Part shown: piece after piece, positions 20,383 through 29,248 of the stretch
Numbering within the stretch: the first letter of the stretch is position 1
Layout of the letters: each line of letters starts with the position of its first letter
Source of the DNA: Nocardia transvalensis
Lineage (GTDB): Bacteria; Actinomycetota; Actinomycetes; Mycobacteriales; Mycobacteriaceae
DNA: 64,000 bases
Assembly (NCBI RefSeq): GCF_015477765.1
Contig: NZ_JADLQQ010000002.1
Location: 248,001-312,000 of the forward strand
Direction: 5' to 3'
Notes under the pieces: generated by a model
The model's database searches: none
What the model was told of the DNA's origin: nothing
What the model saw: only the letters and a program-made list of their open reading frames with translations
Program-made: the position numbers and the translations under genes

Positions 20383-20940
20383 TCAGGGGATGGCGGTCAG
20401 GTCCTTCCAGATCCGCCGTTGTCGCTCGGCCATGTCGTCGGGCGCCTTGGGCTCCCACAGCAGCCGCATCCCGGCCTCCTCGGGCGTGCGGTCGGCCTTG
20501 CGCGTATTGCACGGCCCGCAGGCGGCGATGAGGTTGCTCCACGTGTTCGGCCCGCCCCGGCTGCGCGGGCGGATGTGGTCGACGGTGCGTGCCCAGCCGG
20601 CGCAGTATCCGCAGCGGTGGTCGTCGCGGCGAAGCACACCCGCGAGGGTCGCCCGGCTCTCGTCGTGCACCAGCACCCTGTGTTCGAGATAGACGTATCG
20701 CCGCAGTCGAATCGTTTCCGGAAGAGCTATTTCCAGATGCTTGGACCGAATCGGGAAATGCGGCTCGCGCACGGCGACGGTTTCGGCCGCGTCGGTGATG
20801 AGCAGCACCACCGCCCGGTCCGCATCGATCTCGGTGAGCACCTCGTAGGAGGCGTTGAGCACGAGCACCGCGGTGTGTATCCAGTTGTCGGGAGTGAGGG
20901 CCGCGTCGGCGGCACGACGGGACAGCATGGGAGTCACCAT
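20383..20940 (-). CDS. HNH endonuclease family protein
   Basis: About 185 residues. The HNH domain is C-terminal: zinc-knuckle cysteines C110-x2-C113 and C141-x2-C144 flank the catalytic D121-H122 (TVDHIRPRSRGG) and N137 (SNLIAACGPCN). The N-terminal 100 residues match the small HNH proteins widely annotated in actinobacteria. Role unknown. The start is uncertain: ATG 20940 or 20928 fit the family, and the frame stays open to 21120. It is followed by whiB. Confidence 0.82.
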   Translation of the reverse strand: MVTPMLSRRAADAALTPDNWIHTAVLVLNASYEVLTEIDADRAVVLLITDAAETVAVREPHFPIRSKHLEIALPETIRLRRYVYLEHRVLVHDESRATLAGVLRRDDHRCGYCAGWARTVDHIRPRSRGGPNTWSNLIAACGPCNTRKADRTPEEAGMRLLWEPKAPDDMAERQRRIWKDLTAIP

Positions 20941-21338
20941 GTTTCGTGAAACGGGAAAGAAGACAGGTTGCGGTCGGGTCAGACCCGGCCGAGGAGGCGG
21001 CCGGATTCCGAATTGCGGTGCTCGTCGCACGCCGCGGTCCGCATTCGCCGCCCCCGACTCGTAAGTCGCTGGCTCCCAACGTCGTTCATCGACGGGGTGA
21101 ATATCGGATGCATCGGCCACCTCCTTCCTGGTGCTCGCCGTAGTGCCAGATCCCGGGTGGGATCGGACTGATCATCGCGTTCATGGTGACACAGCGTTAC
21201 GCCGCTGTCGGGTCATTTTTTCGCCCCGGAAACGACGTGACATTCACAGACGAATCGGAGTATCGGTAGCTTCAACGAGGGTGGGCCGGGATTTGTTCCG
21301 GCTCAGTCGATGCCCTGATCGGTGCGGATGAGCACCGA
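20941..21338. other. 398-base non-coding stretch
   Basis: No convincing gene was seen on either strand. It should contain the HNH promoter, and its last part forms the terminator hairpin of the downstream esterase. An in-frame minus-strand extension of the HNH gene to 21120 has low-complexity, unlikely protein sequence. Confidence 0.5.
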
Positions 21339-21347
21339 TCAGGGCAT
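21310..21347 (-). terminator. hairpin overlapping the end of the first esterase gene
   Basis: A perfect 16-bp stem (21310-21325 with 21332-21347) and a 6-base loop. The esterase stop codon (21339-21341) and its last codons lie inside the 3'-proximal arm, so the terminator is built into the coding end. No clear T-run follows on the minus strand. Confidence 0.7.
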
Positions 21348-22319
21348 GGGGTGTGCGGTGAGGTAGTTCCAGATGTGGTTGCGCAGATCCTCGGCGCGCG
21401 GGTTGTCGGGGGAGCCGCCCGGCCATTGGTGGGCGACGCCGACCATCACCCGCCACACCTCGGTGATTCCGGCCCTGCAGGGGACGTATTCCCTCGTGGT
21501 TCCGAACTGGTCGGTGGACGTGCTGGTCGGTGCTGTCGGGCAGCCGTTGCGCGCCGTCCAGGCCCTGATGTTGTCCGGCCCGATCCCCTCGTCGGTGGAA
21601 TAGGGGTCGTCCTGGCCTTGGAAGATGCCCACCGCAATGGGACGGCTCGGGGTGCAGGGCGTGGGTACCGTGCTGCCGAAGGCGGTCGGGAAGGTGGGGT
21701 CCGCACCCGCCCACGAGCCCACCGCCGCGAAGATATCGGCCGCGTCGCAGGCCATCCGCTGGGCCATGATCGAGCCTTGGGAATGGCCGGTGTTGTACAC
21801 CCGCTTCGGATCGATGCAGTACTTGCCCGAGATGTCGGCGACGACGTTCTTCAGGTATGCCACGTCGATGGAGTTCTGCTCGACGTACCAGACATTGCCC
21901 AGATACGCGAGCCCCGGGACGAGCGGGCCGTCCACCAGGGTCTGGCTGTAGGCGACGATGAAATGGTGTTCGCGCGCGTACGCCGACCACCCCGATCCCC
22001 GCTCCATATTCTCGGCATTGGCCAGGAATCCGTGGTTGGCGATCAGCAGCGGAACATCGCCGGACAGTCCGGGCGGAACGTAGAGGTTGTAGGTCCGCGT
22101 GGTGGGCACCGCGATCGACCCTGTGAGCGGGCTGCTGATCGTGACGGTGACGGTGCCATCGGTCGGAGCCAACGTGCATCCGGGCTGGGCCTGCGCGGTC
22201 ATGGTTCCGGCCGCACCGACCACGCCGAAGGTGAGCGCTATCGAGGCGATGGCAGCGCAGAGCCGGGCCACTGCGGCGCGACGCCCTCGTCGATGTGCGT
22301 ACATGATCACGCTATTCAT
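21339..22319 (-). CDS. secreted alpha/beta-hydrolase of the PHB depolymerase/LpqC type (paralogue A)
   Basis: A 326-residue exported esterase. The N-terminus has a basic region, a hydrophobic core (about 16-38) and a probable AQA cleavage site near residue 45. The nucleophile elbow is GHSQG with S180. The oxyanion region NHGFLANAEN and the C-terminal HQWPGG (probable catalytic His) match poly(3-hydroxybutyrate) depolymerase-like esterases. It is a paralogue of the gene at 24287 with the same Cys pattern, and both share a 30-base upstream element. An internal ATG (residue 6) is an alternative start. The substrate is an ester or polyester, not further defined. Confidence 0.78.
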   Translation of the reverse strand: MNSVIMYAHRRGRRAAVARLCAAIASIALTFGVVGAAGTMTAQAQPGCTLAPTDGTVTVTISSPLTGSIAVPTTRTYNLYVPPGLSGDVPLLIANHGFLANAENMERGSGWSAYAREHHFIVAYSQTLVDGPLVPGLAYLGNVWYVEQNSIDVAYLKNVVADISGKYCIDPKRVYNTGHSQGSIMAQRMACDAADIFAAVGSWAGADPTFPTAFGSTVPTPCTPSRPIAVGIFQGQDDPYSTDEGIGPDNIRAWTARNGCPTAPTSTSTDQFGTTREYVPCRAGITEVWRVMVGVAHQWPGGSPDNPRAEDLRNHIWNYLTAHPMP

Positions 22320-22323
22320 CTAG

Positions 22324-22353
22324 CCACACCGATCGGTTTGTTATCTGGATCAC
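22324..22353 (-). promoter_or_regulatory. shared 30-base element, copy A, upstream of esterase A
   Basis: It is identical at 26 of 30 positions to 25368-25397. It contains the perfect 10-base palindrome ACCGATCGGT followed on the plus strand by TTGTTA. It lies 5 bases from the start codon of esterase A, so a bound regulator would block transcription or translation start. Confidence 0.7.
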
Positions 22354-22528
22354 CGATAATGGAAATGGGTTCAGAGGTGCGACGTGCGGATATCCGTAGC
22401 TACGGCGTGTCGGTCCCGTTCGCTGGCCGGGCGCGGCCGGGTTTGCATGTGAACCGCCCAGCCGGGACGATGACACAGAACTTGGACAACGCTCGAAACC
22501 CCGCCGCCGCGAACAGAACTGGAGATCG

Positions 22529-22840
22529 ATGCCGCTATCCGAACTCCTCACCAGGATCGTCGATTGGCTGCGTGCCGGTTATCCGCAGGGCGTGCCCGAG
22601 GCGGACTACGTGCCCCTGCTGGCGCTGCTGTCGCGGCGATTGACCCAGGAGGAGGTGCGGCAGGTGGCGTCGGCGCTCGTCGAACAGGGCGCTATTCCGG
22701 CCGAACGGGTGGATGCCGGGGTGGTCATCACCAAACTCACCGACGAGATGCCGCGGGAATCGGATCTGGCGCGGGTGCGGGAGCATCTGATCGCGGGCGG
22801 GTGGCCGGTCGAGGATGCCTGGCCGAATTCCCGGCCGTGA
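22529..22840 (+). CDS. DUF3349 family protein
   Basis: A 103-residue acidic helical protein of the DUF3349 family, found in mycobacteria and relatives (for example the Rv0543c group). It shows the paired repeats DYVPLLALLSRRLTQEEVRQVASAL and SDLARVREHLIAGGWPV. No catalytic residues or membrane segments are seen, and the function is unknown. It lies between the divergent esterase A and the MFS gene 100 bases downstream. Confidence 0.8.
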   Translation: MPLSELLTRIVDWLRAGYPQGVPEADYVPLLALLSRRLTQEEVRQVASALVEQGAIPAERVDAGVVITKLTDEMPRESDLARVREHLIAGGWPVEDAWPNSRP

Positions 22841-22940
22841 CTTGCCGACGAGCAGGTAGTAGGTCTCCGGCGACAGCACCGTGAGCGGGATATCGGCGGC
22901 TCGGGCGCGGCGCGTGGCGTCCTCGCCTACGCTGCGCTGC

Positions 22941-24275
22941 ATGACCGAAGCTCCTGGGCGCGCCACGATCGGGCAGGCCGCCGGTCGGGGACACGTGGTG
23001 GCGTGGGGATTGTGGGATTGGGGTTCGGCCGCATTCCATGCCGTGATCCTCACGTTCGTGTTCTCGGTGTATCTCACCGACAAGGTGGGTGACGACCTGC
23101 CCGGCGATACGTCGGCGAGCGTGTGGCTCGGCTGGGCGCTGGGTCTGTCGGGGCTCGTGGTCGCGCTCACCGCGCCGATCAGCGGCCAGTGGTTCGACGC
23201 CACCGCCCGGCGCAAACTCTCGCTGGGGATGCTGACCGGATTCACCGTCCTGGCGATGGCCGCGATGTTCTTCGTGCACGACGACCACCGCGATCTGTGG
23301 CTGGGCCTGCTGCTGCTCGGACTCGGTTCGGCGGCTTTCGAATTGGCGAACGTCCCGTACAACGCGATGCTGCGGCAAGTCTCCACTCCCGCGACGATCG
23401 GCCGGGTGTCCGGATTCGGTTGGGCGCTGGGATATTTCGGCGGCATTCTGCTGCTGTTGCTCTGCTATGTCGGATTCATCGTCGGCGACGGCGACGTGCG
23501 CGGAGTGCTGGATGTGCCGACCGAGGACGGGCTCAATATCCGGCTCGTCGCGGTGCTCGCGGCGGTCTGGTTCGCCGCCTTCGCCCTACCGGTGCTGATG
23601 GTCGTGCCCGAAATACCCCGCACCGATGCCGATCCGGGCGCGGCGCGCGCCGGATTCTTCGCGTCGTACGGGGTCCTGTGGCGCGATCTGCGCGAGCTGT
23701 GGGCCGCGGATCGGCGGACCGTCGGATTCCTGGTGGCCAGCGCCGTATTTCGGGATGGCTTGGCCGGGGTGTTCACCTTCGGCGCGGTACTCGCCGTGCG
23801 GGTGTACGGAATCGACGACGATGACGTGCTGCTGTTCGGCATTGCGGCGAATGTGGTTGCGGCGCTGGGAGCCCTCGTCGCCGGACGATTCGACGACTCG
23901 ATCGGCCCCAAGGCGGTCATCGTCACCTCGCTGGCCGCGATGCTGGTGTGCGGCACCGCCCTGCTCATCGTCTCCGGCCCCGCGATGTTCTGGGTGTTCG
24001 GCCTGCTGCTCACGATTTTCGTCGGGCCCGCCCAGGCCGCCGCGCGCAGCTTTCTCGCCCGCCTCGCCCCGCCGGGACGCGAGGGCCAGCTGTTCGGCCT
24101 CTACACCACGACCGGCCGCGCGGTGTCGTTCCTGGCTCCTACCATGTTCGGCCTGTTCGCCTGGGCCTTCGGCGCCGACCGCGCGGGGATTGTGGGATTG
24201 CTGCTCGTGCTGGGCCTCGGCCTGATCGCGCTGCTGCCCGTGCGGTCGCCGGAGCGAGCGCACGGGCAGCAGTGA
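22941..24275 (+). CDS. MFS transporter, UMF1/Atg22-like
   Basis: A 444-residue membrane protein with about 12 hydrophobic segments. The N-terminal WGLWDWGSAAFHAVILTFVFSVYL and the block NVPYNAMLRQVSTPATIGRVSGFGWALGYFGG are typical of the UMF1 (Atg22-like) branch of the major facilitator superfamily, often linked to amino-acid or small-solute efflux. The ATG at 22941 directly follows CGCTGCGCTGC, and no strong ribosome site is seen. The 3' end forms a hairpin with the stop codon just behind it. Confidence 0.82.
   Translation: MTEAPGRATIGQAAGRGHVVAWGLWDWGSAAFHAVILTFVFSVYLTDKVGDDLPGDTSASVWLGWALGLSGLVVALTAPISGQWFDATARRKLSLGMLTGFTVLAMAAMFFVHDDHRDLWLGLLLLGLGSAAFELANVPYNAMLRQVSTPATIGRVSGFGWALGYFGGILLLLLCYVGFIVGDGDVRGVLDVPTEDGLNIRLVAVLAAVWFAAFALPVLMVVPEIPRTDADPGAARAGFFASYGVLWRDLRELWAADRRTVGFLVASAVFRDGLAGVFTFGAVLAVRVYGIDDDDVLLFGIAANVVAALGALVAGRFDDSIGPKAVIVTSLAAMLVCGTALLIVSGPAMFWVFGLLLTIFVGPAQAAARSFLARLAPPGREGQLFGLYTTTGRAVSFLAPTMFGLFAWAFGADRAGIVGLLLVLGLGLIALLPVRSPERAHGQQ
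24231..24272 (+). terminator. hairpin inside the 3' end of the UMF1 transporter gene
   Basis: A perfect 14-bp stem (24231-24244 with 24259-24272) with a 14-base loop, ending one base before the TGA stop. It could act for both this gene and the convergent esterase B (ends 24287). Confidence 0.6.
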
Positions 24276-24286
24276 CCGCGGCCTGG

Positions 24287-25354
24287 TCAGGGCCGGGTGT
24301 AGCGGGACAGGTAGGTCCACTGAGTGTTGCGGAGGTCCTCGGCCTTCTGCGGATCCGATGGCCAGCCGTGGGGTTCACCGGTCATGGACTGCCATACCTC
24401 GGTGATTCGCGGGTCCTTGGAGCAAGGTCCGTACTCGTTGATGAACGACCAGAAGCCGACATTGGTCTGCGATTTGGTCGAAGCGGTCGGGCACCCATTG
24501 CGAATGTTCCACTGCTCGACGTTCTGCCGGCCGACCGGCTCCTGTGAGTACAGGTCGGCGGTGCCTTGATAGATGCCGACGGCTATCGGAAGTTTCGGCC
24601 TGCATGGCGAGGCCGGGACCGGCTTTCGATAGATGTATTCGGTCAGTTCGGTCAGGCCGAGAACGGGGCCGAGGCCGAGCCGGAGTGCCGCGTCGAGGCT
24701 GCTGGCACTCGGCGCTGTCGCATCCGAACCCTGCCACGACGAGACCGCCGCGAAGACATCGGACGCATCGCAGGCCATCCGCTGGGCCATGATCGCCCCT
24801 TCGGAGAAGCCCCAGTTGTACACGCGCCCGGCATCGACGCAGTAGGAATTCTTGATGTCGGCGACGACGTTCTTCAGGTAGGCCACGTCGAACGAGCCCT
24901 CGTTGAAGAACCAGACATTGCCCGGATAGATGATCTGCGGCAGCGGGACGCCGATGACCGGTAGCGGCCTGTCGGTCCGGACCAGGGTCTGGGTGTAGGC
25001 CGTGATGAACCCGTGCTGGGCCGCGAACTGATCCCAGCCGGTGTTCTGCTGGATGTTCTCCGCACTGGCATTTGCCCCGTGATTGAGCACCAGCAGCGGA
25101 GCCGATTTTTTCAGACCCGGTGGAACGGTGAGGAGGTAGGTCCGCTCCACGTCTATCACGCCGCCGTTCTCCAAGGGGAACGGGCTTTTGATGGTGTGGG
25201 TGACGGGTCCGTTGGTGGGGGCCAGCGTGCATGAGAGGTCCTTGGCCTGGGCTGTCGGCCCCACTGCCGCGGTAACCCCCAGTCCGAGCGCGAGTGACAC
25301 GATCGCGACGCCGATGCGCCGGAACCGCGCCGCGAGATTGAAAGGTTGACTCAT
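24287..25354 (-). CDS. secreted alpha/beta-hydrolase of the PHB depolymerase/LpqC type (paralogue B)
   Basis: A 355-residue exported esterase paralogous to the gene at 21339. Signal peptide 1-37 ends TAQAKD. The nucleophile elbow is GFSEG with S184 instead of GHSQG. The blocks NHGANASAEN, YPGNVWF, DVAYLKNVVADI and MACDASDVFAAVSSW align with paralogue A throughout. It is longer by an insert around 205-245. The two genes lie on the same strand around DUF3349-UMF1, suggesting a local duplication later split by, or built around, those genes. The changed residue after the elbow Gly hints at a different substrate. Confidence 0.78.
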   Translation of the reverse strand: MSQPFNLAARFRRIGVAIVSLALGLGVTAAVGPTAQAKDLSCTLAPTNGPVTHTIKSPFPLENGGVIDVERTYLLTVPPGLKKSAPLLVLNHGANASAENIQQNTGWDQFAAQHGFITAYTQTLVRTDRPLPVIGVPLPQIIYPGNVWFFNEGSFDVAYLKNVVADIKNSYCVDAGRVYNWGFSEGAIMAQRMACDASDVFAAVSSWQGSDATAPSASSLDAALRLGLGPVLGLTELTEYIYRKPVPASPCRPKLPIAVGIYQGTADLYSQEPVGRQNVEQWNIRNGCPTASTKSQTNVGFWSFINEYGPCSKDPRITEVWQSMTGEPHGWPSDPQKAEDLRNTQWTYLSRYTRP

Positions 25355-25367
25355 GCCCTACTTATAT

Positions 25368-25397
25368 CCACACCGATTGGTTTGTTACCTGAGTCAC
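25368..25397 (-). promoter_or_regulatory. shared 30-base element, copy B, upstream of esterase B
   Basis: It is identical at 26 of 30 positions to 22324-22353. The core is ACCGATTGGT (one change from a perfect palindrome), again followed by TTGTTA on the plus strand. It lies 14 bases from the start codon of esterase B, and GATATAAG next to it could be the -10 region. Confidence 0.7.
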
Positions 25398-25425
25398 AGT
25401 CGGAGTGTCGGTGGGTGAAAAGAAA

Positions 25426-25453
25426 TCCCCCGGCCGCTTCGCGACCGGGGGAC
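25426..25453 (-). terminator. intrinsic terminator behind glcB
   Basis: On the minus strand a GC-rich stem (TCCCCCGG paired with CCGGGGGA, with partial pairing inside) is followed by TTTCTTTT, the classical form. It lies about 80 bases after the glcB stop. Confidence 0.8.
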
Positions 25454-25464
25454 GAAAAGGGTGA

Positions 25465-25522
25465 GGCGACCGGGGCCGAATAGGTGGGCGACCGGGGCCG
25501 AATAGGTCGGCGACCGGGGCCG
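25465..25522. repeat. 22-base tandem repeat behind glcB
   Basis: Units begin GGCGACCGGGGCCGAATAGG at 25465, 25487 and 25509 (last one partial), in the glcB 3' untranslated region before the terminator. The unit echoes the terminator arm sequence GCGACCGGGG. Confidence 0.75.
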
Positions 25523-25529
25523 CAGGCCG

Positions 25530-27713
25530 TCAGTTCTTGGCGGCCAGGGCCTTGGCCTCGCGGCGGCGGCGGTGCAGGATCGGCTCGGTGTAGCCGTTGG
25601 GCTGCTTGGTGCCTTCGAGGATCAGGTCCTTGGCGGCCTGGAAGGCGACGCTGCCGTTGAAGTCGGGGGCCATCGGCTTGTAGCTCGGATCGCCCGCGTT
25701 CTGGCGGTCCACGACGGGGGCCATGCGCTCGAGGCTTTCCACCACCTGCTCGGCGGTGACGATGCCGTGGCGCAACCAGTTCGCCATCAGCTGGCTCGAA
25801 ATGCGCAGGGTCGCACGGTCTTCCATGAGCGCGACATCGTTGATGTCGGGCACCTTGGAGCAGCCGACGCCCTGGTCGATCCAGCGCACCACATAGCCGA
25901 GGATGGACTGGGAGTTGTTGTCCAGCTCGTTGCGGATCTCCTCCGGCGTCCAGTTCGGCTGCGCCGCAAGCGGAATCTCCAGCAGCTGGTCGACGGTGGC
26001 GCGCACGCCGCCCTTGGCGATCTCACCCTGCCGCTTGAACACGTCCACCAGGTGGTAGTGCGTGGCGTGCAGGGTGGCGGCGGTCGGCGAGGGCACCCAC
26101 GCGGTGGTGGCGCCCGCGCGCGGGTGGCCGATCTTCTGCTCGAGCATGTCCTTCATCAGATCCGGCATGGCCCACATGCCCTTACCGATCTGCGCCTTGT
26201 GCGGCAGGCCGGTCGCCAGGCCGGTGTCGACGTTCCAGTCCTCGTAGGCCAGGATCCACTGCTGCTTCTTCATATCGGCCTTGCGGACCATCGGCCCGGC
26301 CTCCATGGAGGTGTGGATCTCGTCGCCGGTGCGGTCCAGGAAGCCGGTGTTGATGAACACCACTCGGTCCTTGGCGGCGGCGATACACGCCTTGAGGTTC
26401 ACCGTGGTGCGGCGCTCCTCGTCCATGATGCCGACCTTGAGGGTGTTGCGGGGCAGGCCCAGCACATCCTCGATGCGGCCGAACAGCTCATTGGTGAACG
26501 CCACCTCGTCCGGGCCGTGCATCTTCGGCTTCACGATGTACACCGATCCCGTGCGGGAGTTGGTGAGCTTCACGTCCTCGCGCAGCGAATGCTTGGCGAT
26601 GAGCGAGGTGATCAGGCCGTCCAGGATGCCCTCGGGCACCTCGTTGCCCTCGGCGTCGAGAATCGCATCGCTGGTCATCAGGTGACCCACGTTGCGGACG
26701 AACAGCAGCGAACGGCCGTGCAGCACCAGATCCGAGCCGTCGAGAGCCTTGTAGACCCGGTCCGGATTCATGGTGCGGGTGAAGGTCTTACCGCCCTTGG
26801 TGACCTCTTCGGCCAGATCGCCCTTCATCAGGCCCAGCCAGTTGTGGTAGCAGAGCACCTTGTCCTCGGCGTCGACCGCCGCGACCGAATCCTCGAAGTC
26901 CATGATCGTGGTGACCGCCGACTCCAGCACCACATCCTTGACGCCCGCGGTGTCGGTCTTGCCGATCGGGGACTGCGGATCAATCTGGATGTCGATGTGC
27001 AGGCCATTGTGCTTCAGCAGCACCGAGGTCGGGTTCTGCGGCTCACCGAGGTAGCCGACCAGCGCCGAGGCGTCGGCCAAACCGATGGTGGTGCCGTCCT
27101 CGAGGGTGACCTCCAGCTCGCCGTCGACGATCTTGTAGGCCCGAGAGCCGACGTGCGAGCCGGTGATCAGCGGCACCGCATCGTCGAGGAAGTTGCGCGC
27201 CCACTCGATGACCTTGTCGCCGCGGACCCGGTTGTAGCCGGTGCCCTTCTCCGCGCCGCCGGTCTCCGGGATGGCGTCGGTGCCGTAGAGCGCGTCGTAG
27301 AGCGAACCCCAGCGCGCATTCGCGGCATTGATCGCAAAGCGGGCGTTCATCACCGGCACGACCAGCTGCGGACCCGCGGTGGTGGCGATCTCGTCGTCGA
27401 CGTTGCGGGTGTCGATCGTGAAATCGGCCGGCTCCTCGCGCAGGTAGCCGATCTCGGTGAGGAACTTCTTGTATGCGGCCTTGTCGTACCCGGCGCCGGG
27501 GTTCTCGGCGTGCCAGGCATCGAGCTTGCCCTGGATCTCGTCGCGCTCGGCCAGCAGGGCACGGTTGCGCGGGGCGAGGTCGTTGATGACCCGCTCGGCA
27601 CCCGACCAGAACGCGGCGGAGTCGATGCCGGTGCCGGGGAGCGCCTCGTTCTCGACGAACTCGTGGAGAACCCTCGCCACCTGCAGTCCGCCGACCTGAA
27701 TCCGCTCTGTCAT
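25530..27713 (-). CDS. glcB: malate synthase G
   Basis: A 727-residue malate synthase G, the normal length. It condenses glyoxylate with acetyl-CoA to malate in the glyoxylate shunt or glycolate use. The active-site stretches are intact: [12 protein letters not shown] (catalytic Arg), [12 protein letters not shown] (Mg-binding Glu), [11 protein letters not shown] (Mg-binding Asp), and the C-terminal [15 protein letters not shown] region with the general base. The position after the Rv1836c-like gene matches Rv1837c. Confidence 0.96.
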   Translation of the reverse strand: MTERIQVGGLQVARVLHEFVENEALPGTGIDSAAFWSGAERVINDLAPRNRALLAERDEIQGKLDAWHAENPGAGYDKAAYKKFLTEIGYLREEPADFTIDTRNVDDEIATTAGPQLVVPVMNARFAINAANARWGSLYDALYGTDAIPETGGAEKGTGYNRVRGDKVIEWARNFLDDAVPLITGSHVGSRAYKIVDGELEVTLEDGTTIGLADASALVGYLGEPQNPTSVLLKHNGLHIDIQIDPQSPIGKTDTAGVKDVVLESAVTTIMDFEDSVAAVDAEDKVLCYHNWLGLMKGDLAEEVTKGGKTFTRTMNPDRVYKALDGSDLVLHGRSLLFVRNVGHLMTSDAILDAEGNEVPEGILDGLITSLIAKHSLREDVKLTNSRTGSVYIVKPKMHGPDEVAFTNELFGRIEDVLGLPRNTLKVGIMDEERRTTVNLKACIAAAKDRVVFINTGFLDRTGDEIHTSMEAGPMVRKADMKKQQWILAYEDWNVDTGLATGLPHKAQIGKGMWAMPDLMKDMLEQKIGHPRAGATTAWVPSPTAATLHATHYHLVDVFKRQGEIAKGGVRATVDQLLEIPLAAQPNWTPEEIRNELDNNSQSILGYVVRWIDQGVGCSKVPDINDVALMEDRATLRISSQLMANWLRHGIVTAEQVVESLERMAPVVDRQNAGDPSYKPMAPDFNGSVAFQAAKDLILEGTKQPNGYTEPILHRRRREAKALAAKN

Positions 27714-27827
27714 CTACTGCCTCATTTCGAGATAGCCGGATGGAAAAAGTACGCCTGTCATGTTACTCGGCGGTAGAAAACGGGGGGTTGTGCCCCTCTG
27801 GCAGCTCAGTGCCCCTTGATTGTATCG

Positions 27828-27850
27828 CTCGGTACATTTAATGTACTGAG
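27828..27850. promoter_or_regulatory. candidate TetR operator upstream of the SDR-tetR-acyl-CoA dehydrogenase operon
   Basis: The 15-base perfect palindrome GTACATTTAATGTAC (27832-27846) extends to 23 bases with one mismatched pair. A further GGAACATTT follows 7 bases downstream. The AT-rich site is set in GC-rich DNA 33 bases before the first gene, and a TetR gene is second in the operon. Confidence 0.7.
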
Positions 27851-27882
27851 TGGAACATTTCAGCCCGAGGGAAGGTCCGCCG

Positions 27883-28626
27883 ATGGGGTTGTCGGGCAAG
27901 GTCGTTGTGGTGACCGGTGGCAGTCGCGGGCTGGGGCGGGAGATGGTGCTGGCCTTCGCCGCCGCCGGGGCGGACGTGGTGATCGCCAGCCGCAAATTCG
28001 AGGCGTGCGCGGCGCTGGCCGAGCAGGTGGGGGAGAAGTACGGGCGGCGCGCAGTTCCGGTGGCGTGCAACGTCAGCGACTGGGCGCAGTGCGATGCGCT
28101 GGTCGAGGCCTGTTACGGCGAATTCGGCCGGGTCGACGTGCTGGTCAACAATGCGGGCCTGTCACCGCTGTATCCGAGCCTGGACCAGGTGAGTGAGGCG
28201 CTGTTCGACAAGGTCATCGGCGTGAATCTGAAAGGGCCGTTCCGGCTTTCGGCGCTCATCGGGGCGCGGATGGCCGCCGGGGACGGCGGGGCGATCATCA
28301 ACATCTCCTCGCTGGAGGCCGTGCGGCCCGAACCCTATGCGGTGCCGTATGCGGCGGCGAAGGCAGGATTGAATGCCCTCACCGTGGGTTTGGCGCAGAC
28401 CTACGGCCCGTCGGTGCGGGTCAACACGATTCAGTGCGGCCCGTTCGCCACCGACATCTCGACGGCCTGGCCGGAGGAGACCCGCATCGAACTGGGCAGG
28501 CACACCGCCGCCGGGCGCATCGGCGAGCCGCACGAGATCGTCGGCGCCGCCCTGTATTTCGCCGATCCCGCGGCCTCGGGCTACTGTTCCGGGGCGACCC
28601 TGGCCCTCGACGGCGGGTGGCGATGA
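27883..28626 (+). CDS. short-chain dehydrogenase/reductase
   Basis: A 247-residue classical SDR. The NAD(P) motif TGGSRGLG is at 11-18, NNAG at 89-92, and the catalytic Y156-x3-K160 in PYAAAKAGL with S142 or S143 before it. The C-terminus ends in the usual SGATLALDGGWR. It oxidises or reduces a hydroxy/oxo group, probably on an acyl chain given the neighbouring acyl-CoA dehydrogenase. The ATG follows GAGGGAAGG. Its stop overlaps the tetR start (ATGA), so the genes are translationally coupled. Confidence 0.9.
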   Translation: MGLSGKVVVVTGGSRGLGREMVLAFAAAGADVVIASRKFEACAALAEQVGEKYGRRAVPVACNVSDWAQCDALVEACYGEFGRVDVLVNNAGLSPLYPSLDQVSEALFDKVIGVNLKGPFRLSALIGARMAAGDGGAIINISSLEAVRPEPYAVPYAAAKAGLNALTVGLAQTYGPSVRVNTIQCGPFATDISTAWPEETRIELGRHTAAGRIGEPHEIVGAALYFADPAASGYCSGATLALDGGWR

Positions 28627-29246
28627 CGACCGCGCCCGTCCGCCGGCGCGGGCGGCCACCGGCGGCGGTCGCGGGGGAGACCCGCGAACGCATCGTGCGC
28701 GCGGCCGCGGAGCTGTTCGCGGAGAAGGGGTTTCACGGCACCGGCGTCGCCGAGATCGGGGACCGCGCGGATGTGCAGCGCGGTGCGCTGTACTACCACA
28801 TCGGGTCCAAGGAGGAACTGCTGTTCCAGATCCTGCGGGACTACACCGCGGTGATGTACGCCGAGGCCGGTGAGATCGCGGCGAGTGCGGACGATCCGAT
28901 CACCAAGGTGCGCAGATTGATCCGCAGCCACATCCGGCTGATCATCGAGCACCGGCTCGAGGTCGCCATTCAACTGCGTGACGTCTCCGCACTGACCGGA
29001 GACCGCGCCGCCGACCTACAGGAACTGCGCGATCGGGTGCAGCGCTGCTGGCAGGATGTCATCGACGCCGGATACGCGGCAGGAGTCCTGCGTACGGCCG
29101 ACCATGTCGTCACCAACGGCGTTCTGGGGATGTTGAATTCGGTGACGCTGTGGTACCGGCCGCGGGGCGGGCATACGCCGGACGAGATCGCCGACATCAT
29201 CGCCACCACGGTATTGGACGGAATGACAAAGCAGACGAAAGGCTGA
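28623..29246 (+). CDS. TetR-family regulator of a lipid-type operon
   Basis: A 207-residue TetR protein. After a basic N-terminus (RRRGRPP) comes the helix-turn-helix at about 20-65 (RIVRAAAELFAEKGFHGTGVAEIGDRADVQRGALYYHIGSKEELL), of the type found in lipid and acyl-CoA regulators such as KstR2/FadR-like proteins. It is encoded between the SDR and acyl-CoA dehydrogenase genes with a 4-base overlap upstream and 2 bases downstream. It probably represses the whole operon through the palindrome at 27828-27850, with an acyl-CoA as likely inducer (inference). Confidence 0.88.
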   Translation: MTTAPVRRRGRPPAAVAGETRERIVRAAAELFAEKGFHGTGVAEIGDRADVQRGALYYHIGSKEELLFQILRDYTAVMYAEAGEIAASADDPITKVRRLIRSHIRLIIEHRLEVAIQLRDVSALTGDRAADLQELRDRVQRCWQDVIDAGYAAGVLRTADHVVTNGVLGMLNSVTLWYRPRGGHTPDEIADIIATTVLDGMTKQTKG

Positions 29247-29248
29247 TC

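Noticed and set aside
20940..20952. TGTTTCGTGAAAC resembles the chromosomal parS site
   Set aside because: parS is TGTTTCACGTGAAACA. This copy lacks two central bases and is isolated, far from any known parAB/origin signals here.
25572..27776. A 734-codon plus-strand frame opposite glcB
   Set aside because: Antisense shadow of malate synthase, low-complexity, no ribosome site.
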